Shown: positions 41,911 to 52,082 of the stretch, one piece after another
Position numbering within the stretch: the first letter of the stretch is position 1
Layout: every line of letters begins with the position of its first letter
Assembly (NCBI GenBank): GCA_019117495.1
Contig: DWZP01000029.1
Location: 1 to 64,000 of the forward strand
DNA length: 64,000 bases
Source: Fusicatenibacter_A intestinipullorum
Lineage (GTDB): Bacteria > Bacillota > Negativicutes > Acidaminococcales > Acidaminococcaceae
Direction: 5' to 3'
Program-made: the position numbers and the translations under genes
The notes under the pieces: generated by a model
The model's input: only the letters and a program-made list of their open reading frames with translations
What the model was told of the DNA's origin: nothing
Database searches by the model: none

Positions 41911-42680
41911 AATTAAAAGATATCTGCGTCAGCTTCCGCAGCGAGCAGCAAAAAAGTTTCTTTGGCAAAAGCATGAAGCAGATTTTATTTAACGTATCGT
42001 TTGATGTACAAAAGGGAACCTGCCTGGGTATTTTAGGTGAATCGGGCAGTGGCAAAAGCACTTTGGGCAGAGTTATCTGCGGTATTTTAAAACCGGACAG
42101 CGGCAGTTATACTCTGGAAAATGTTGATGTTTATGCAGCTAACGAAGGAAGAAAAATGCTGCAAAACCGCTTGAGCATTGTTTTTCAGGATTATACCACT
42201 TCCACCAATCCGCGCTTTAGGATTAAGGATATTATTGCCGAAGGAATTGCTGTTTACAAACGGCGTGAAAAGGTAAAAATGGATGATAACGAAGAAGCCG
42301 CACGCCTTTTGAAGCTTGTCGGGCTTGACGAAAGTTTTTTGCAGCGTTTTCCGCATCAGCTCAGCGGTGGGCAGCTGCAGCGTGTATGCATTGCCCGTGC
42401 CGTGGCGTGCCGCCCGGAAATTATTTTGTTTGACGAAGCAATATCGTCGCTTGACGCGCATACACAGGTGCAGATTATGGATCTTTTGGCGGAATTAAAG
42501 GAAAAACTTAATTTAACTTATATTTTTATTACGCATGACCTTACTTCCATTACCTATTTGTGCGACGACGTTTTATTTTTGCAGAACGGCAGGGTAACCG
42601 AACACATTAAAGTAAAAAACTTGCGTGAAACAACGGACAGTTACGCACATAAACTGATACATTCTATAATTGAATTTTAA
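41904..42680 (+). CDS. nikE: NikE-like ABC ATPase
   Basis: 258 residues, GTG start with GAGGTGAAAGG upstream. Walker A GESGSGKSTLGRVICG, signature LSGGQLQRVCIARA, Walker B IILFDEAISSLDA. Second ATPase of the importer; ends 18 bases before the porin gene. Confidence 0.87.
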   Translation: MLKLKDICVSFRSEQQKSFFGKSMKQILFNVSFDVQKGTCLGILGESGSGKSTLGRVICGILKPDSGSYTLENVDVYAANEGRKMLQNRLSIVFQDYTTSTNPRFRIKDIIAEGIAVYKRREKVKMDDNEEAARLLKLVGLDESFLQRFPHQLSGGQLQRVCIARAVACRPEIILFDEAISSLDAHTQVQIMDLLAELKEKLNLTYIFITHDLTSITYLCDDVLFLQNGRVTEHIKVKNLRETTDSYAHKLIHSIIEF

Positions 42681-42698
42681 AAGAGGAGTGTTTGTATA

Positions 42699-43979
42699 AT
42701 GAAAAAAACTTTACTTTTAGCCGCTGTTATGGCATTGGGTGTTAATGCAGGCGTATATGCGGCAAATCCTTTCAGTGATGTTCCGGCAGGGCACTGGGCT
42801 TATGATGCCGTAAATAAACTCGCCGCAGAAAGCGTAATTGAAGGTTACCCCAGCGGTACTTACGGCGGCGATAGATTAATGACACGCTATGAAATGGCGC
42901 AGATTACAGCCAAAGCCATGGCGAAGGGGGCAAATGCCGACAGGCTTGCAGCGGAATTTGCCGGCGAGCTCGACAGCCTTGGCGTGCGTGTTGCCAATTT
43001 GGAAAAGAAAAGTGATAATGTGCGTATTACCGGGCAAATCCGTTATGAATACGCTGACCGCAGCGGCGATTTGAAAGAGAAAAACTCTAAAGTTGGCAGC
43101 ATTGCGCAGCACCGTTTACGTACCCGTATTTTTGTTAACGGCAATATTAACGAAGACTGGACCTATACCGGACGTTTTGAAAATACCCAAATTTTAAGCG
43201 ATATTGACGGTAAGAGCAAGGGCAGTACCGGTGATGATGATGTGACTTTAAATCAGGCTTATGTAAGCGGACGTCTTGGCGGAGTTAAACTTATCGCCGG
43301 TAAAGGCGACCATTACACCGGCAGCGGCTTTGTTTATGATGATACGGCAGAATTTATCCGCGCCACCTACGGCAAAGAAGTACAGGTAAGCGCTTATGTT
43401 GGCAAACCTGTTACAACTGCCAGTGATTATGGCTACGAAAAAATGTGGGGCGGCGAAGTTTCCGGCAAAATCGGCAGGCTGACCCTTGCTGTCGGTTATG
43501 ACGAGTTTAAAGATTCCAAAGGCAGCGCAGATGCTTACAGCGGCGGTTATGTACCTGCCAAAAAAGGTGATGATAACGGCATTTGGAATGTAAGCGCTAA
43601 ATATAAATTTGATGATTTTACTTTAGGCGCAACTTACCTGCATTCTGATGTGGACGTTTATAATTCGCCGTATAATGATGTTGACACCGACGGTTATGTT
43701 ATCAGCGCAGGTTACAAAGGTGCGGACAAAAACAAACCAGGCAGCTGGGGCTTGTTTGCGAATTACTATGACCAGGGCGCAGGTACTTTTGTGGCGCATA
43801 CCATGTACCCGGGCGACTGGAGTTACTATGTAGACGAAGGCTTTAAAGGCTATATGGTCGGCGGCGGTGTAACCCTTGCCAAAAACATGGTTTACCAGCT
43901 GCACTACTATGACCTTGAAGGCAAGGAAAGCGGGCTGGATGACCGGATTCTCTGGAGCCGCCTGCAAATTATGTTTTAA
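42699..43979 (+). CDS. SLH-domain outer-membrane porin (OmpM-like)
   Basis: 426 residues: signal peptide (to VYAA, about residue 22), one SLH domain (NPFSDVPAGHWAYDAVNKLA to MTRYEMAQITAKA), a short coiled linker (ELDSLGVRVANLEKK), then a beta-barrel with alternating aromatic strands and a terminal aromatic residue (RLQIMF). This is the porin type of Negativicutes, where the SLH domain holds the outer membrane to the wall. It follows nikE by 18 bases with no terminator between, so it is probably co-transcribed with the importer. Confidence 0.9.
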   Translation: MKKTLLLAAVMALGVNAGVYAANPFSDVPAGHWAYDAVNKLAAESVIEGYPSGTYGGDRLMTRYEMAQITAKAMAKGANADRLAAEFAGELDSLGVRVANLEKKSDNVRITGQIRYEYADRSGDLKEKNSKVGSIAQHRLRTRIFVNGNINEDWTYTGRFENTQILSDIDGKSKGSTGDDDVTLNQAYVSGRLGGVKLIAGKGDHYTGSGFVYDDTAEFIRATYGKEVQVSAYVGKPVTTASDYGYEKMWGGEVSGKIGRLTLAVGYDEFKDSKGSADAYSGGYVPAKKGDDNGIWNVSAKYKFDDFTLGATYLHSDVDVYNSPYNDVDTDGYVISAGYKGADKNKPGSWGLFANYYDQGAGTFVAHTMYPGDWSYYVDEGFKGYMVGGGVTLAKNMVYQLHYYDLEGKESGLDDRILWSRLQIMF

Positions 43980-44023
43980 GTAAACGGTAATTTTAATATC
44001 ACTGAACAACTAAATTAAGTAAT

Positions 44024-44065
44024 AAAAAAATCCCCTTTTTCATGTGAATGATAAAAGGGGATTTT
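44024..44065 (+). terminator. Terminator after porin gene
   Basis: aaaatcccctttt/aaaaggggatttt stem with loop catgtgaatgat-like sequence and U-tract. Confidence 0.88.
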
Positions 44066-44124
44066 GTGCTTTAGTGAAGGAAACGTTTCAGCGTTGCTGT
44101 GCTGCTTGGTTGGTCGCTGCGCAA

Positions 44125-45474
44125 TTAATCCTTATTCAAATGTTCGTCCAGCATGCCCTGGTTAACGCTGCTGAGCGCACTTAAGAGTTTTATTTTCAGG
44201 CGGGTAATGCGCAGGGCTTCCACTTCTTCCACGGTAATTTCCGCTTTGGGCAGTTTTACGGTCTGGCCTATCTGCGGCTGCGTGTTAAGCTGCGTGTAAA
44301 CCCAGCCGCCAATGGTGTCGCACTGGCTGTCGTCAAGTTCAAGCCCGAACAGGTCGTTAACATCCTCCAAAAGCATTTTGCCGTCAACGGAATAGCTTTT
44401 ATCGGTTTCTTCTTCCACTTCGGGGCGTTCTTCGTCAAATTCGTCCTGTATTTCACCGACGATTTCTTCAAGAATGTCCTCGATAGTTACCATACCGGCA
44501 GTGCCGCCGTATTCGTCAATCAAAATGGCAAGCTGTTTGCGTTCCTTCTGCAAAAGGCGCAGCAGGTTGCTGATAGGCATGGAAACAGGCACTTCCAGCA
44601 CGTCGCGGGCCAGTGTGCTTAAGTCGGGCTTTTGGCCGTCGTTAAGGGCGCGCAGCAAGTCTTTAATGTGCAGAAAGCCGATGATATGGTCTTTATCCTC
44701 GTTGCAGATGGGGTAACGCGTCATGCGTTCCGTCAGTGCTGTTTTGATGTTTTCATCGAAGCTGTCTTCAAGGTACAGGCAAATCATATCTGTGCGGGGC
44801 ACCATAATTTCGCCGGCACTGCGTTCGGAAAAGTCAAAAACGTTATCGAGATAGGTAAGCTCGCTTTTGTCGATATAGCCGTATTTATAGCTTTCTTCCA
44901 TCAAAATGCGGATTTCTTCTTCGTTGTGCGCTTCTTCCGCTTCGCTGGCGGCGCTGATGCCCATGCGGCGCAGTGTCCAGTTGGCAACATGGTTTAAAAA
45001 CCATACTGCCGGGTACATCAGCTTGTCGAACATAATCAGCGGGCGCGCTACAAATAAAACAATGGCTTCCGTTTTTTGTATGGAAAGCGATTTCGGCACC
45101 AGTTCGCCAAGTACAATGTGCAGGGCGGTAATTACGGAAAAGCCTACCACAAAGGCCAGTGTGTGCTCAAGCTGCGGCGGCAGTTTAAGCAGGGCAAATA
45201 CCGGCGCCAGCATTTTGGCAACGGCAGGTTCGCCAATCCAGCCAAGGCCGAGCGAGGCAAGCGTAATGCCAAGCTGCGTTACGGAAAGGTAGGCGTCAAG
45301 GTGCTCCGTTACCTGGCGTGCGTAAACCGCGCTTTTGCTGCCTTCTTTAATTAAAGTATCGAGCCTTGAAGGGCGCACTTTAACGATAGAAAATTCTGAT
45401 GCCACGAAAAAGCCGTTAAGCGCTACCAGAAATAAAATTACAATAATGTTTAAAATTATCACGAAATAATCCAA
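44125..45474 (-). CDS. CNNM/CBS-domain transporter-like protein (TlyC/CorC family)
   Basis: 449 residues: DUF21/CNNM membrane domain with about four helices (residues 1-190), two CBS domains (about 215-335, MVPRTDMICLYLED and LLRLLQKERKQLAILIDEYGG) and a C-terminal CorC_HlyC domain (SYSVDGKMLLEDVNDLFGLEL). The family is linked to Mg2+ or Na+ transport; the hemolysin name is historical. Monocistronic, ribosome site GGAGGTG is far upstream of the ATG, so start is not certain. Confidence 0.88.
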   Translation of the reverse strand: MDYFVIILNIIVILFLVALNGFFVASEFSIVKVRPSRLDTLIKEGSKSAVYARQVTEHLDAYLSVTQLGITLASLGLGWIGEPAVAKMLAPVFALLKLPPQLEHTLAFVVGFSVITALHIVLGELVPKSLSIQKTEAIVLFVARPLIMFDKLMYPAVWFLNHVANWTLRRMGISAASEAEEAHNEEEIRILMEESYKYGYIDKSELTYLDNVFDFSERSAGEIMVPRTDMICLYLEDSFDENIKTALTERMTRYPICNEDKDHIIGFLHIKDLLRALNDGQKPDLSTLARDVLEVPVSMPISNLLRLLQKERKQLAILIDEYGGTAGMVTIEDILEEIVGEIQDEFDEERPEVEEETDKSYSVDGKMLLEDVNDLFGLELDDSQCDTIGGWVYTQLNTQPQIGQTVKLPKAEITVEEVEALRITRLKIKLLSALSSVNQGMLDEHLNKD

Positions 45475-45687
45475 ATAATGTGTTTCCGCTTGGGGAAACA
45501 GTCACCTCCGCTCTAATAGCAATATTTTTTTAATTGTATCATATATTCGGGCGCGTTCAAAAGGTTAAATCGGCATAAATTGGCGTTTGTGGGGTAATTT
45601 TGGGCTTTGGTTTGCCAATGCTTCCGCACTGACCACTGTAAAGGGGCGTAACTTGTTTTTTAGCCGTTTTTCGCGGTATTAAAGGCA

Positions 45688-45726
45688 AAAAATACCCGGC
45701 AGGCGTTAAAACGTGCCGGGTATTTG
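45688..45726 (-). terminator. Terminator of nitroreductase gene
   Basis: aaatacccggca/tgccgggtattt stem with a 12-base loop and A/T flanks. Confidence 0.85.
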
Positions 45727-45750
45727 TAAATTTTGGGTAAATTGCAAAGG

Positions 45751-46275
45751 CTATTTAATGTAATAAACGCGGTTTTCCTTGCGCGGTGCAGCCTGCGGTT
45801 CGGGAGAGTCGGCATAGCCTAAAATGCAGTGGCCTATGCCTTCATAATCGCCTTCAATGCCGAGCTGTTTTAAAATTTCCCTGCCTTCTGGCAGTTCAAA
45901 TTCTTCTTTGGCGCGGTGAATCCAGCAGCTGGCAACGCCGAGCGCATGGGCGGTAAGCATTAAATTTCCCATGGCAAGGCTGCCGTCGTAAATATAAGTG
46001 GGATATTTTTTATCGGCCAGCACAATAACAACAACCGGTGCGCCGTAAAACGGGTCGATATCGGGCTTGCCAAAAATTTTGGCGTTTAACTTGCTTAATT
46101 TATCGCGCATTTCTTTATCGGTAACGGCAATCATAATGGGGTTTTGCGTACCGTGCCCGCTGGCGGCGTAGGTGCCTGCTTTTAAAATTTCGTCCAGCAC
46201 TTCCTGCGGCAGCATATCGGGTTTATATTTGCGGCAGCTTCTTCTGGTTAAAAGGTTGTTCATTGCTTCGTTCAT
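45751..46275 (-). CDS. Nitroreductase-family flavoprotein
   Basis: 174 residues. LLTRRSCRKYKPDMLPQEVLDEIL at the N-terminus, the FMN-contact region YAASGHGTQNPIMIAV, and GVASCWIHRAKEEFELPEG with GIGHCILGYAD are family features. FMN-dependent NAD(P)H oxidoreductase of unknown substrate. AAAGGAGG before ATG. Single gene. Confidence 0.88.
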   Translation of the reverse strand: MNEAMNNLLTRRSCRKYKPDMLPQEVLDEILKAGTYAASGHGTQNPIMIAVTDKEMRDKLSKLNAKIFGKPDIDPFYGAPVVVIVLADKKYPTYIYDGSLAMGNLMLTAHALGVASCWIHRAKEEFELPEGREILKQLGIEGDYEGIGHCILGYADSPEPQAAPRKENRVYYIK

Positions 46276-46451
46276 ATTTAAAACCTCCTTTGGGGGCGTG
46301 TGCCCTTACAAATTTAATATAGCACCGCGGCGGCGCTTCGTCAAATATCCGCAGGGGCGGATGTGCCTGCCAAATTAAAATGTTTTATGCAAAAAATGCG
46401 TTAAGATATGGTATAATTAATAGATGTAAATTTTTATAAAGGACGGTAGTT

Positions 46452-47093
46452 ATGCGTTTAAGAAAAAAGCCATGGATTGAAACTGCAATGGAAGAATTAA
46501 AGGATAAATATGTGCTGATGCACAATCTGGAGGATTATAAAGGGCACTGGCAGGAGCGTTTTCCCGGAAAGCGCCTGTGCCTTGAGATTGGCTGCGGCAA
46601 GGGGCGCTTTTTAACCGGCATGGCGGAACTGCACCCGGAAAAGGCTTTTATAGGCGTGGAAACGCAGCACGATATTTCGTATTACCCGGGCAAGTACATT
46701 ATGGATAACAAACTGGAAAACGCTGTTGTTATCTGCGCTAACGCAGAGCAGCTGGAGGACTGGTTTGAGCCGGGAGAAATAAAGGAACTGTATTTGAATT
46801 TCAGCGACCCGTGGCCGAAGGCGCGCCACGCCAAACGCCGCCTTACGCACAGAAATTTTCTGGCAAAATACCAGAGGCTTTTGGGCAGCGGCGGGCACCT
46901 GCGCTTTAAAACGGACAACAGAGCTCTGTTTGATTTTTCGGTAGAGGAGTTTAAGAAGTTTGGGCTGGAGATTATTGCCCTGAGCTACGATTTGCACCAT
47001 TCGGAGTACGAGAACGAAGTGCAGACGGAGTATGAGCAGAAGTTCAGCGCTTTGGGCACGCCCATTAATTTTTGCGAAGTTGTGTTTAAGTAG
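46452..47093 (+). CDS. trmB: tRNA (guanine-N7)-methyltransferase
   Basis: 213 residues; methylates G46 of tRNA with SAM. LEIGCGKGRFLTGMAELHP is the SAM motif, NFSDPWPKARHAKRRLTH the catalytic signature, FKTDNRALFDFS the tRNA motif. AAAGGACGG before ATG; TATAAT at 46411-46416. Precedes ftsW by 8 bases. Confidence 0.96.
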   Translation: MRLRKKPWIETAMEELKDKYVLMHNLEDYKGHWQERFPGKRLCLEIGCGKGRFLTGMAELHPEKAFIGVETQHDISYYPGKYIMDNKLENAVVICANAEQLEDWFEPGEIKELYLNFSDPWPKARHAKRRLTHRNFLAKYQRLLGSGGHLRFKTDNRALFDFSVEEFKKFGLEIIALSYDLHHSEYENEVQTEYEQKFSALGTPINFCEVVFK

Positions 47094-47101
47094 AGGCATT
47101 T

Positions 47102-48313
47102 ATGCAGAAACACTTTTTTATCTGGGACAATCCGCGTGACGCAGTAATATGGATTACGCTGATGCTTTTGGCGATAGGCTGCATTAATGTTTTCAGCGCC
47201 AGTTTTGTTGAAGCGACGGATATGTTCGGCGACGGCTATTTTTATTTAAAACGCTACGTTGCGTTTGCGGCGGTTGGCTTTGCCGTGATGCTGTATTTGG
47301 GGCTGCGCGGCCCTGATTACCATTTATGGCTGAGCAAGCACTGGCTGAATATTATTTATTTTTCGGTACTGTTTTTGCTGATTGCCGTTGATACGGTTGG
47401 CGTTACAACCAAGGGCGCACAGCGCTGGCTGTATATAGGGCCGTTCAGCTTGCAGCCTTCGGAGCTGGCAAAGCTGGCAGTGATTATGGTGTGCGCCGGC
47501 GAGCTGGGCAAGCGGCTGAAAAAACATCTGCGCCCGGCATTATTTGATTACCCGGGTAACAAAACGATGGTAATGGCGCTGATATACGGCGCTCTGGTTT
47601 TAAAACAGCCGGATATGGGCACGGCGGCGATTGTTGTCGCACTTTCCGTGGGCATGTATATTCTGGCAGGGCTTCCGCTGCGTATGCTGCTGCTTTTAAT
47701 GGCGGGCGGCTTTGTGGGCGTTGTGGGGCTTATTGCCATTGCGCCGTACCGCCTGCAAAGGGTTCTGGTGTGGTACGACCCGTGGAGCGACCCTTCCAAC
47801 GCGGGCTACCAGATGGTGCAGTCGTTAATTTCCATCGGCAGCGGCGGTGTTTTGGGTGTGCCATGGGGGCAGGGCAGCGGCAAATTCTTTTATCTGCCGG
47901 AGGCGCATACCGACTTTGCCTTTGCCATTTACTGCCAGGAATGGGGCTTTGGCGGCGCCGTGTTTTTAATTTTTCTGTTTGCGCTTTTGGGCATTGCGCT
48001 GTTCCGCATGGCGGCTGCCTGCCGTGATGAGGAGGGCTTTATGCTCATCAGCGGAGTAACGCTTCTGGTTGTGGGGCAGGCTGCGGCCAATATGCTGATG
48101 GTATGCGGCTGCCTGCCGGTTATCGGCGTGCCGCTTTCGTTTATAAGTTACGGCGGCACTTCCATGGTGGTATCGCTTACGGCGCTGGGGCTGGCGCTTT
48201 CGGTTTACAAGGCGGAGGTTAAGCGCGAAAAGCGCGAAGAACTGCTGCGTGATGCCGGTATGCCGCCCATTATGCCAACCTCTGATTTAAGGCGCAGGGG
48301 GTGGCGCAGATGA
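47102..48313 (+). CDS. ftsW: FtsW/RodA/SpoVE-family peptidoglycan polymerase
   Basis: 403 residues with about ten membrane helices. SEDS signatures: GAQRWLYIGPFSLQPSEL, KQPDMGTAAIV, and PVIGVPLSFISYGGTSM. Glycosyltransferase that works with the class B PBP encoded next (ATGA overlap). Because the partner has a PASTA domain and the cluster is outside the division-wall operon, division (FtsW) or an SpoVE-like role are both possible. Confidence 0.88.
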   Translation: MQKHFFIWDNPRDAVIWITLMLLAIGCINVFSASFVEATDMFGDGYFYLKRYVAFAAVGFAVMLYLGLRGPDYHLWLSKHWLNIIYFSVLFLLIAVDTVGVTTKGAQRWLYIGPFSLQPSELAKLAVIMVCAGELGKRLKKHLRPALFDYPGNKTMVMALIYGALVLKQPDMGTAAIVVALSVGMYILAGLPLRMLLLLMAGGFVGVVGLIAIAPYRLQRVLVWYDPWSDPSNAGYQMVQSLISIGSGGVLGVPWGQGSGKFFYLPEAHTDFAFAIYCQEWGFGGAVFLIFLFALLGIALFRMAAACRDEEGFMLISGVTLLVVGQAAANMLMVCGCLPVIGVPLSFISYGGTSMVVSLTALGLALSVYKAEVKREKREELLRDAGMPPIMPTSDLRRRGWRR

Positions 48314-50313
48314 GAAAAGAATTTAAGTTTTACAGCAGCAAAAAACGCTTTTTTGGGTTGTTTGCATTAATTTTTACCGTTTTTGCCATAGTTATCGGCC
48401 GCCTGGTGTGGCTGCAAATTGTACGCGGCGACGCAATGGCGCGGCAGTCGATGGCACAGGCCATGGGCACGGACGTAATGTATTCGCCGCGCGGGGCGAT
48501 TGTAGACTGCAACGGCGAAGAACTTGCCGTAAGCATTATGGCAAAATCGCTGTATGTTGACCCTGTTGAAATGGAAGACCGCCCGGACAGTGCGGCTGCC
48601 AAAAGCGGGCGCAACGTTAAGCGCCTGGCGGCAGATTTACTGGCAGGGCCGCTCGGCATAAGTGCCGAAAGCCTGTACAGCGATTTTACTACGGAAGCAC
48701 GTTTTATATGGATTAAGCGAACGCTGACGCCGAAAGAGGCGGACGAGGTAACGCGCATAGTTAAGGAAAACAAGCTGCCGGGCCTGCACTTTTTGGAAGA
48801 AAGCAAGCGTTATTACACCAAAAAGAGCATGGCCGCTCAGATTCTGGGTTTTGTAGGCACGGATGACAAGGGGCTGGCCGGTATTGAGCTGGCGCTTGAT
48901 TCCGTAATTAAAGGCGCCAAAACCGAGCAGGAAGAAATGGTGGACGCACTGGGACGCCCGATGGGCGAAGCGGGCATGAACCATTCGCGTCCGCAGAATA
49001 TGCCGACGGTGTACCTTACTATCGACAGCAAAATTCAGTTTGTGCTGGAGGACGCGCTTGACCGAGCCATGAAGGAAACCAAATCGCGCGCGGCGGCAGC
49101 TATTTTGATGGACCCGCACACCGGCGCGGTACTTGGTATGGCTTCGCGTCCGACCTTTGACCCTAACGATTTTGGCGAATACCCGGTTTCCACCTGGACG
49201 AACAGGGCAATTTCCATTATTTACGAGCCGGGTTCTGTTTTTAAACCGATTGTAGGCTGCATGGGGCTGAGTGAAAACATCATTACGCCGCAGACCGTGT
49301 TTGAGGACAAGGGCAGCATTAAAATTGCCGACCGCGTTATCCGCAACTGGGACGGCGAAGGGCGCGGGCAGGTGCCCTTTGAGGATATTATTAAATACTC
49401 CATCAACACCGGCATGGTGCAGCTGGGCATGCAGCTCGGCGCAAACCAGATGATTGATTACAGCAAAAAGTTCGGCTTCGGCCAGCCGACGGGCATTGAA
49501 CTGCCGGGCGAGGAAGGCGGCATTTTGTACAGGCCGGAAGATATGTACGAGCCTGATATTGCAACCATGGCCATCGGGCAGGGCATTGCCGTAACGCCGC
49601 TGCAAATGCTGCGCGCCATCTGCGCCATTGCCAACGGCGGCGAACTTCTGGAGCCTTACATTATTGATAAAATTGTAATGCCTGACGGGCGCGTGCTGCG
49701 CCAGGGGCAGAAGAAGGTTGTGCGCCGCGTTATTACCGAAGATGTTGCCGGGCAGATGCGCATGATGATGGAAAAAGTAGTCAGCGAGGGCGGCGGCAAA
49801 CCGGCGCATATTGCAGGCTATCAGATTGCGGGCAAAACCGGCACGGCAGAAAAACTTGCCGAGCAGGGCGGCTATGCTCCGGGCGAATACATAGCGTCTT
49901 TTGTAGGCTTTGTACCGGCAGCCAATCCGCAGTATGCGATGCTGGTAATGCTTGACACGCCGCAGGGCGCGTTTTACGGTTCGCAGGTATCGGCGCCGGT
50001 ATTTAAAGATACTTTGCAGCAGATACTTGTTGCCAAAGGCATTCAGCCGAGCACGCACGAAGGGCTGCCTTCGTTTGAGGAAGATGCCAAAGACAGGGCA
50101 AAAGCCGTTAAAGTGCCGGTAATGGAATTTTTGCCGGACAACAAAGTAAAGATACCGGACTTTACCGGGCTTGACATGCGCCAGACGGCAGAACTGGTGC
50201 AGCGCGGGCATCTGGTGCTGGTGCCTTACGGCAGCGGCAGGGCGAAGAAGCAGTCGCTGCCGCCGGGGACTGTTGCCGCGGAAGGTACAAAACTGGAAAT
50301 ATGGTTCGAATAA
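48310..50313 (+). CDS. Class B penicillin-binding protein with PASTA domain
   Basis: 667 residues from the ATG at 48310 (ATGA overlap with ftsW). One N-terminal membrane helix, PBP dimer domain (SPRGAIVDCNGEELAVS), transpeptidase with EPGSVFKPI (SxxK, Ser near 303), SINTG (SxN) and AGKTGTAEK (KTG), then a C-terminal PASTA domain (VKIPDFTGLDMRQTAELVQ). FtsI/SpoVD type; cross-links septal peptidoglycan with the SEDS partner. Confidence 0.93.
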   Translation: MRKEFKFYSSKKRFFGLFALIFTVFAIVIGRLVWLQIVRGDAMARQSMAQAMGTDVMYSPRGAIVDCNGEELAVSIMAKSLYVDPVEMEDRPDSAAAKSGRNVKRLAADLLAGPLGISAESLYSDFTTEARFIWIKRTLTPKEADEVTRIVKENKLPGLHFLEESKRYYTKKSMAAQILGFVGTDDKGLAGIELALDSVIKGAKTEQEEMVDALGRPMGEAGMNHSRPQNMPTVYLTIDSKIQFVLEDALDRAMKETKSRAAAAILMDPHTGAVLGMASRPTFDPNDFGEYPVSTWTNRAISIIYEPGSVFKPIVGCMGLSENIITPQTVFEDKGSIKIADRVIRNWDGEGRGQVPFEDIIKYSINTGMVQLGMQLGANQMIDYSKKFGFGQPTGIELPGEEGGILYRPEDMYEPDIATMAIGQGIAVTPLQMLRAICAIANGGELLEPYIIDKIVMPDGRVLRQGQKKVVRRVITEDVAGQMRMMMEKVVSEGGGKPAHIAGYQIAGKTGTAEKLAEQGGYAPGEYIASFVGFVPAANPQYAMLVMLDTPQGAFYGSQVSAPVFKDTLQQILVAKGIQPSTHEGLPSFEEDAKDRAKAVKVPVMEFLPDNKVKIPDFTGLDMRQTAELVQRGHLVLVPYGSGRAKKQSLPPGTVAAEGTKLEIWFE

Positions 50314-50400
50314 TTTATCTCTACCGGAAGGAAAAAGGAACTCCGGCAGAGAATAAAACAAAGATATAGTTATTTAAGTGCAGAAAAGGGAGGTACCAAG

Positions 50401-52071
50401 ATGTTATCGGATATTGAAATTGCTCAAAAGGCGCATATGCTGCCCATTACTGAGGTTGCCGCAAAACTCGGCATCGGTGAGGAAGATATTGAGTTATACG
50501 GCCGCTACAAGGCAAAACTTTCCATGGATTTAATTAAAAGAGTGCAGGATAAGCCTGACGGAAAACTTATTCTGGTTACGGCCATTACCCCGACCCCTGC
50601 TGGTGAAGGCAAATCCACCACTACGGTAGGGCTGGCACAGGGGCTTGCCAAAATCGGTCAAAAAGTTATCGTTGCCCTGCGCGAACCTTCACTCGGCCCC
50701 TGCATGGGCATTAAGGGCGGCGCAGCAGGCGGCGGCTATTCTCAGGTTGTGCCTATGGAGGACATTAACCTGCATTTTACCGGCGATTTCCATGCCATAA
50801 CATCTGCCCATATGCTTTTGGCAGCTATGCTTGACAACCATATTCAGCAGGGCAATGCGCTTAATATCGACCCGCGCCGCATTGTGTGGAAACGCGTTGT
50901 TGATATGAATGACCGCGAACTGCGCAACATAGTTGTCGGCCTCGGCGGCAAAGCGCACGGCGTGCCGCGCCAGGACGGCTTTGATATTACCGTAGCTTCG
51001 GAAGTTATGGCTATTTTGTGCCTGGCAACCGGCCTGCACGATTTAAAAGAGCGCCTAAGCAAAATTATTGTGGCTTACGATTACAGCGGCAACCCCATTA
51101 CCGCAGGTATGCTTAAAGCACAGGGCGCAATGGCAGCACTACTGAAAGACGCCGTTAAACCGAACCTTGTACAGACTCTGGAAAATGTACCGGCCATTAT
51201 TCACGGCGGCCCGTTTGCCAATATTGCCCACGGCTGCAACAGCGTAATGGCAACAAAAACGGCGCTCAAACTTGCCGATTACACCATTACGGAAGCAGGT
51301 TTCGGTGCAGATTTGGGCGCGGAAAAATTCTTTGACATTAAATGCCGTTATGCCGGTTTAAAACCGGATGCAGTTGTGCTGGTTGCAACCGTACGCGCGC
51401 TTAAAATGCACGGCGGCGTGCCGAAAACAGACCTTGCAACTCCGGATGTGGAAGCTGTAAAACGCGGCATTGTCAACCTTGAAAAGCATATCGAAAACAT
51501 TAAGCAGTACGGTTTGCCTCTGGTTGTTGCCATTAACGCCTTTGCACAGGATACCCCGGAAGAACTGGAAGCCATCCGCAGCCACTGCGCCGCACACGGC
51601 GTAAACGTTGCGCTTTCGGAAGTATTTGCCAAAGGCGGCGAAGGCGGCATTGAACTGGCGAAAGAAGTTGTGGCGCTGGCAACAAGCGGCAGAGCCGATT
51701 TTAAACTTCTGTACGGCGAAGAACTGAGCCTGAAAGAAAAAATTGAAACCATTGCCAAAAAGATTTACGGTGCAGTGGGCGTAAACTACACCAAAGAAGC
51801 AAACAATGCTTTGAAGGATTTTGAAAAAATGGGCTATGGGCATTTGCCTGTCTGCATGGCTAAAACCCAGTATTCCTTCTCGGATGACCCGGCGCTTCTG
51901 GGCCGCCCGGAAGGCTTTGAAATTACCATTAAAAACTGCCGTATCGCAGCCGGTGCAGGCTTTGTGGTAGTATTAACCGGCGATATTATGACCATGCCGG
52001 GCCTGCCGAAAGTTCCTGCCGCCGAAAAAATTGACGTAAGCGACGACGGCGTAATAAGCGGACTGTTTTAA
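50401..52071 (+). CDS. fhs: Formate-tetrahydrofolate ligase
   Basis: 556 residues; ATP-dependent formation of 10-formyl-THF. PTPAGEGKSTTTVGLAQGL is the ATP-binding loop near 62-80, REPSLGPCMGIKGGAAGGGY follows, and TEAGFGADLGAEKFFDIKCR is conserved. GGGAGGTACC before ATG. Followed by folD after 11 bases, forming a C1-folate pair. Confidence 0.97.
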   Translation: MLSDIEIAQKAHMLPITEVAAKLGIGEEDIELYGRYKAKLSMDLIKRVQDKPDGKLILVTAITPTPAGEGKSTTTVGLAQGLAKIGQKVIVALREPSLGPCMGIKGGAAGGGYSQVVPMEDINLHFTGDFHAITSAHMLLAAMLDNHIQQGNALNIDPRRIVWKRVVDMNDRELRNIVVGLGGKAHGVPRQDGFDITVASEVMAILCLATGLHDLKERLSKIIVAYDYSGNPITAGMLKAQGAMAALLKDAVKPNLVQTLENVPAIIHGGPFANIAHGCNSVMATKTALKLADYTITEAGFGADLGAEKFFDIKCRYAGLKPDAVVLVATVRALKMHGGVPKTDLATPDVEAVKRGIVNLEKHIENIKQYGLPLVVAINAFAQDTPEELEAIRSHCAAHGVNVALSEVFAKGGEGGIELAKEVVALATSGRADFKLLYGEELSLKEKIETIAKKIYGAVGVNYTKEANNALKDFEKMGYGHLPVCMAKTQYSFSDDPALLGRPEGFEITIKNCRIAAGAGFVVVLTGDIMTMPGLPKVPAAEKIDVSDDGVISGLF

Positions 52072-52082
52072 GGAGAACTGTT

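Noticed and set aside
48637..50361. A 574-codon open frame antisense to the PASTA PBP gene
   Set aside because: Same cause as above; the sense strand is a clear PBP with all catalytic motifs.
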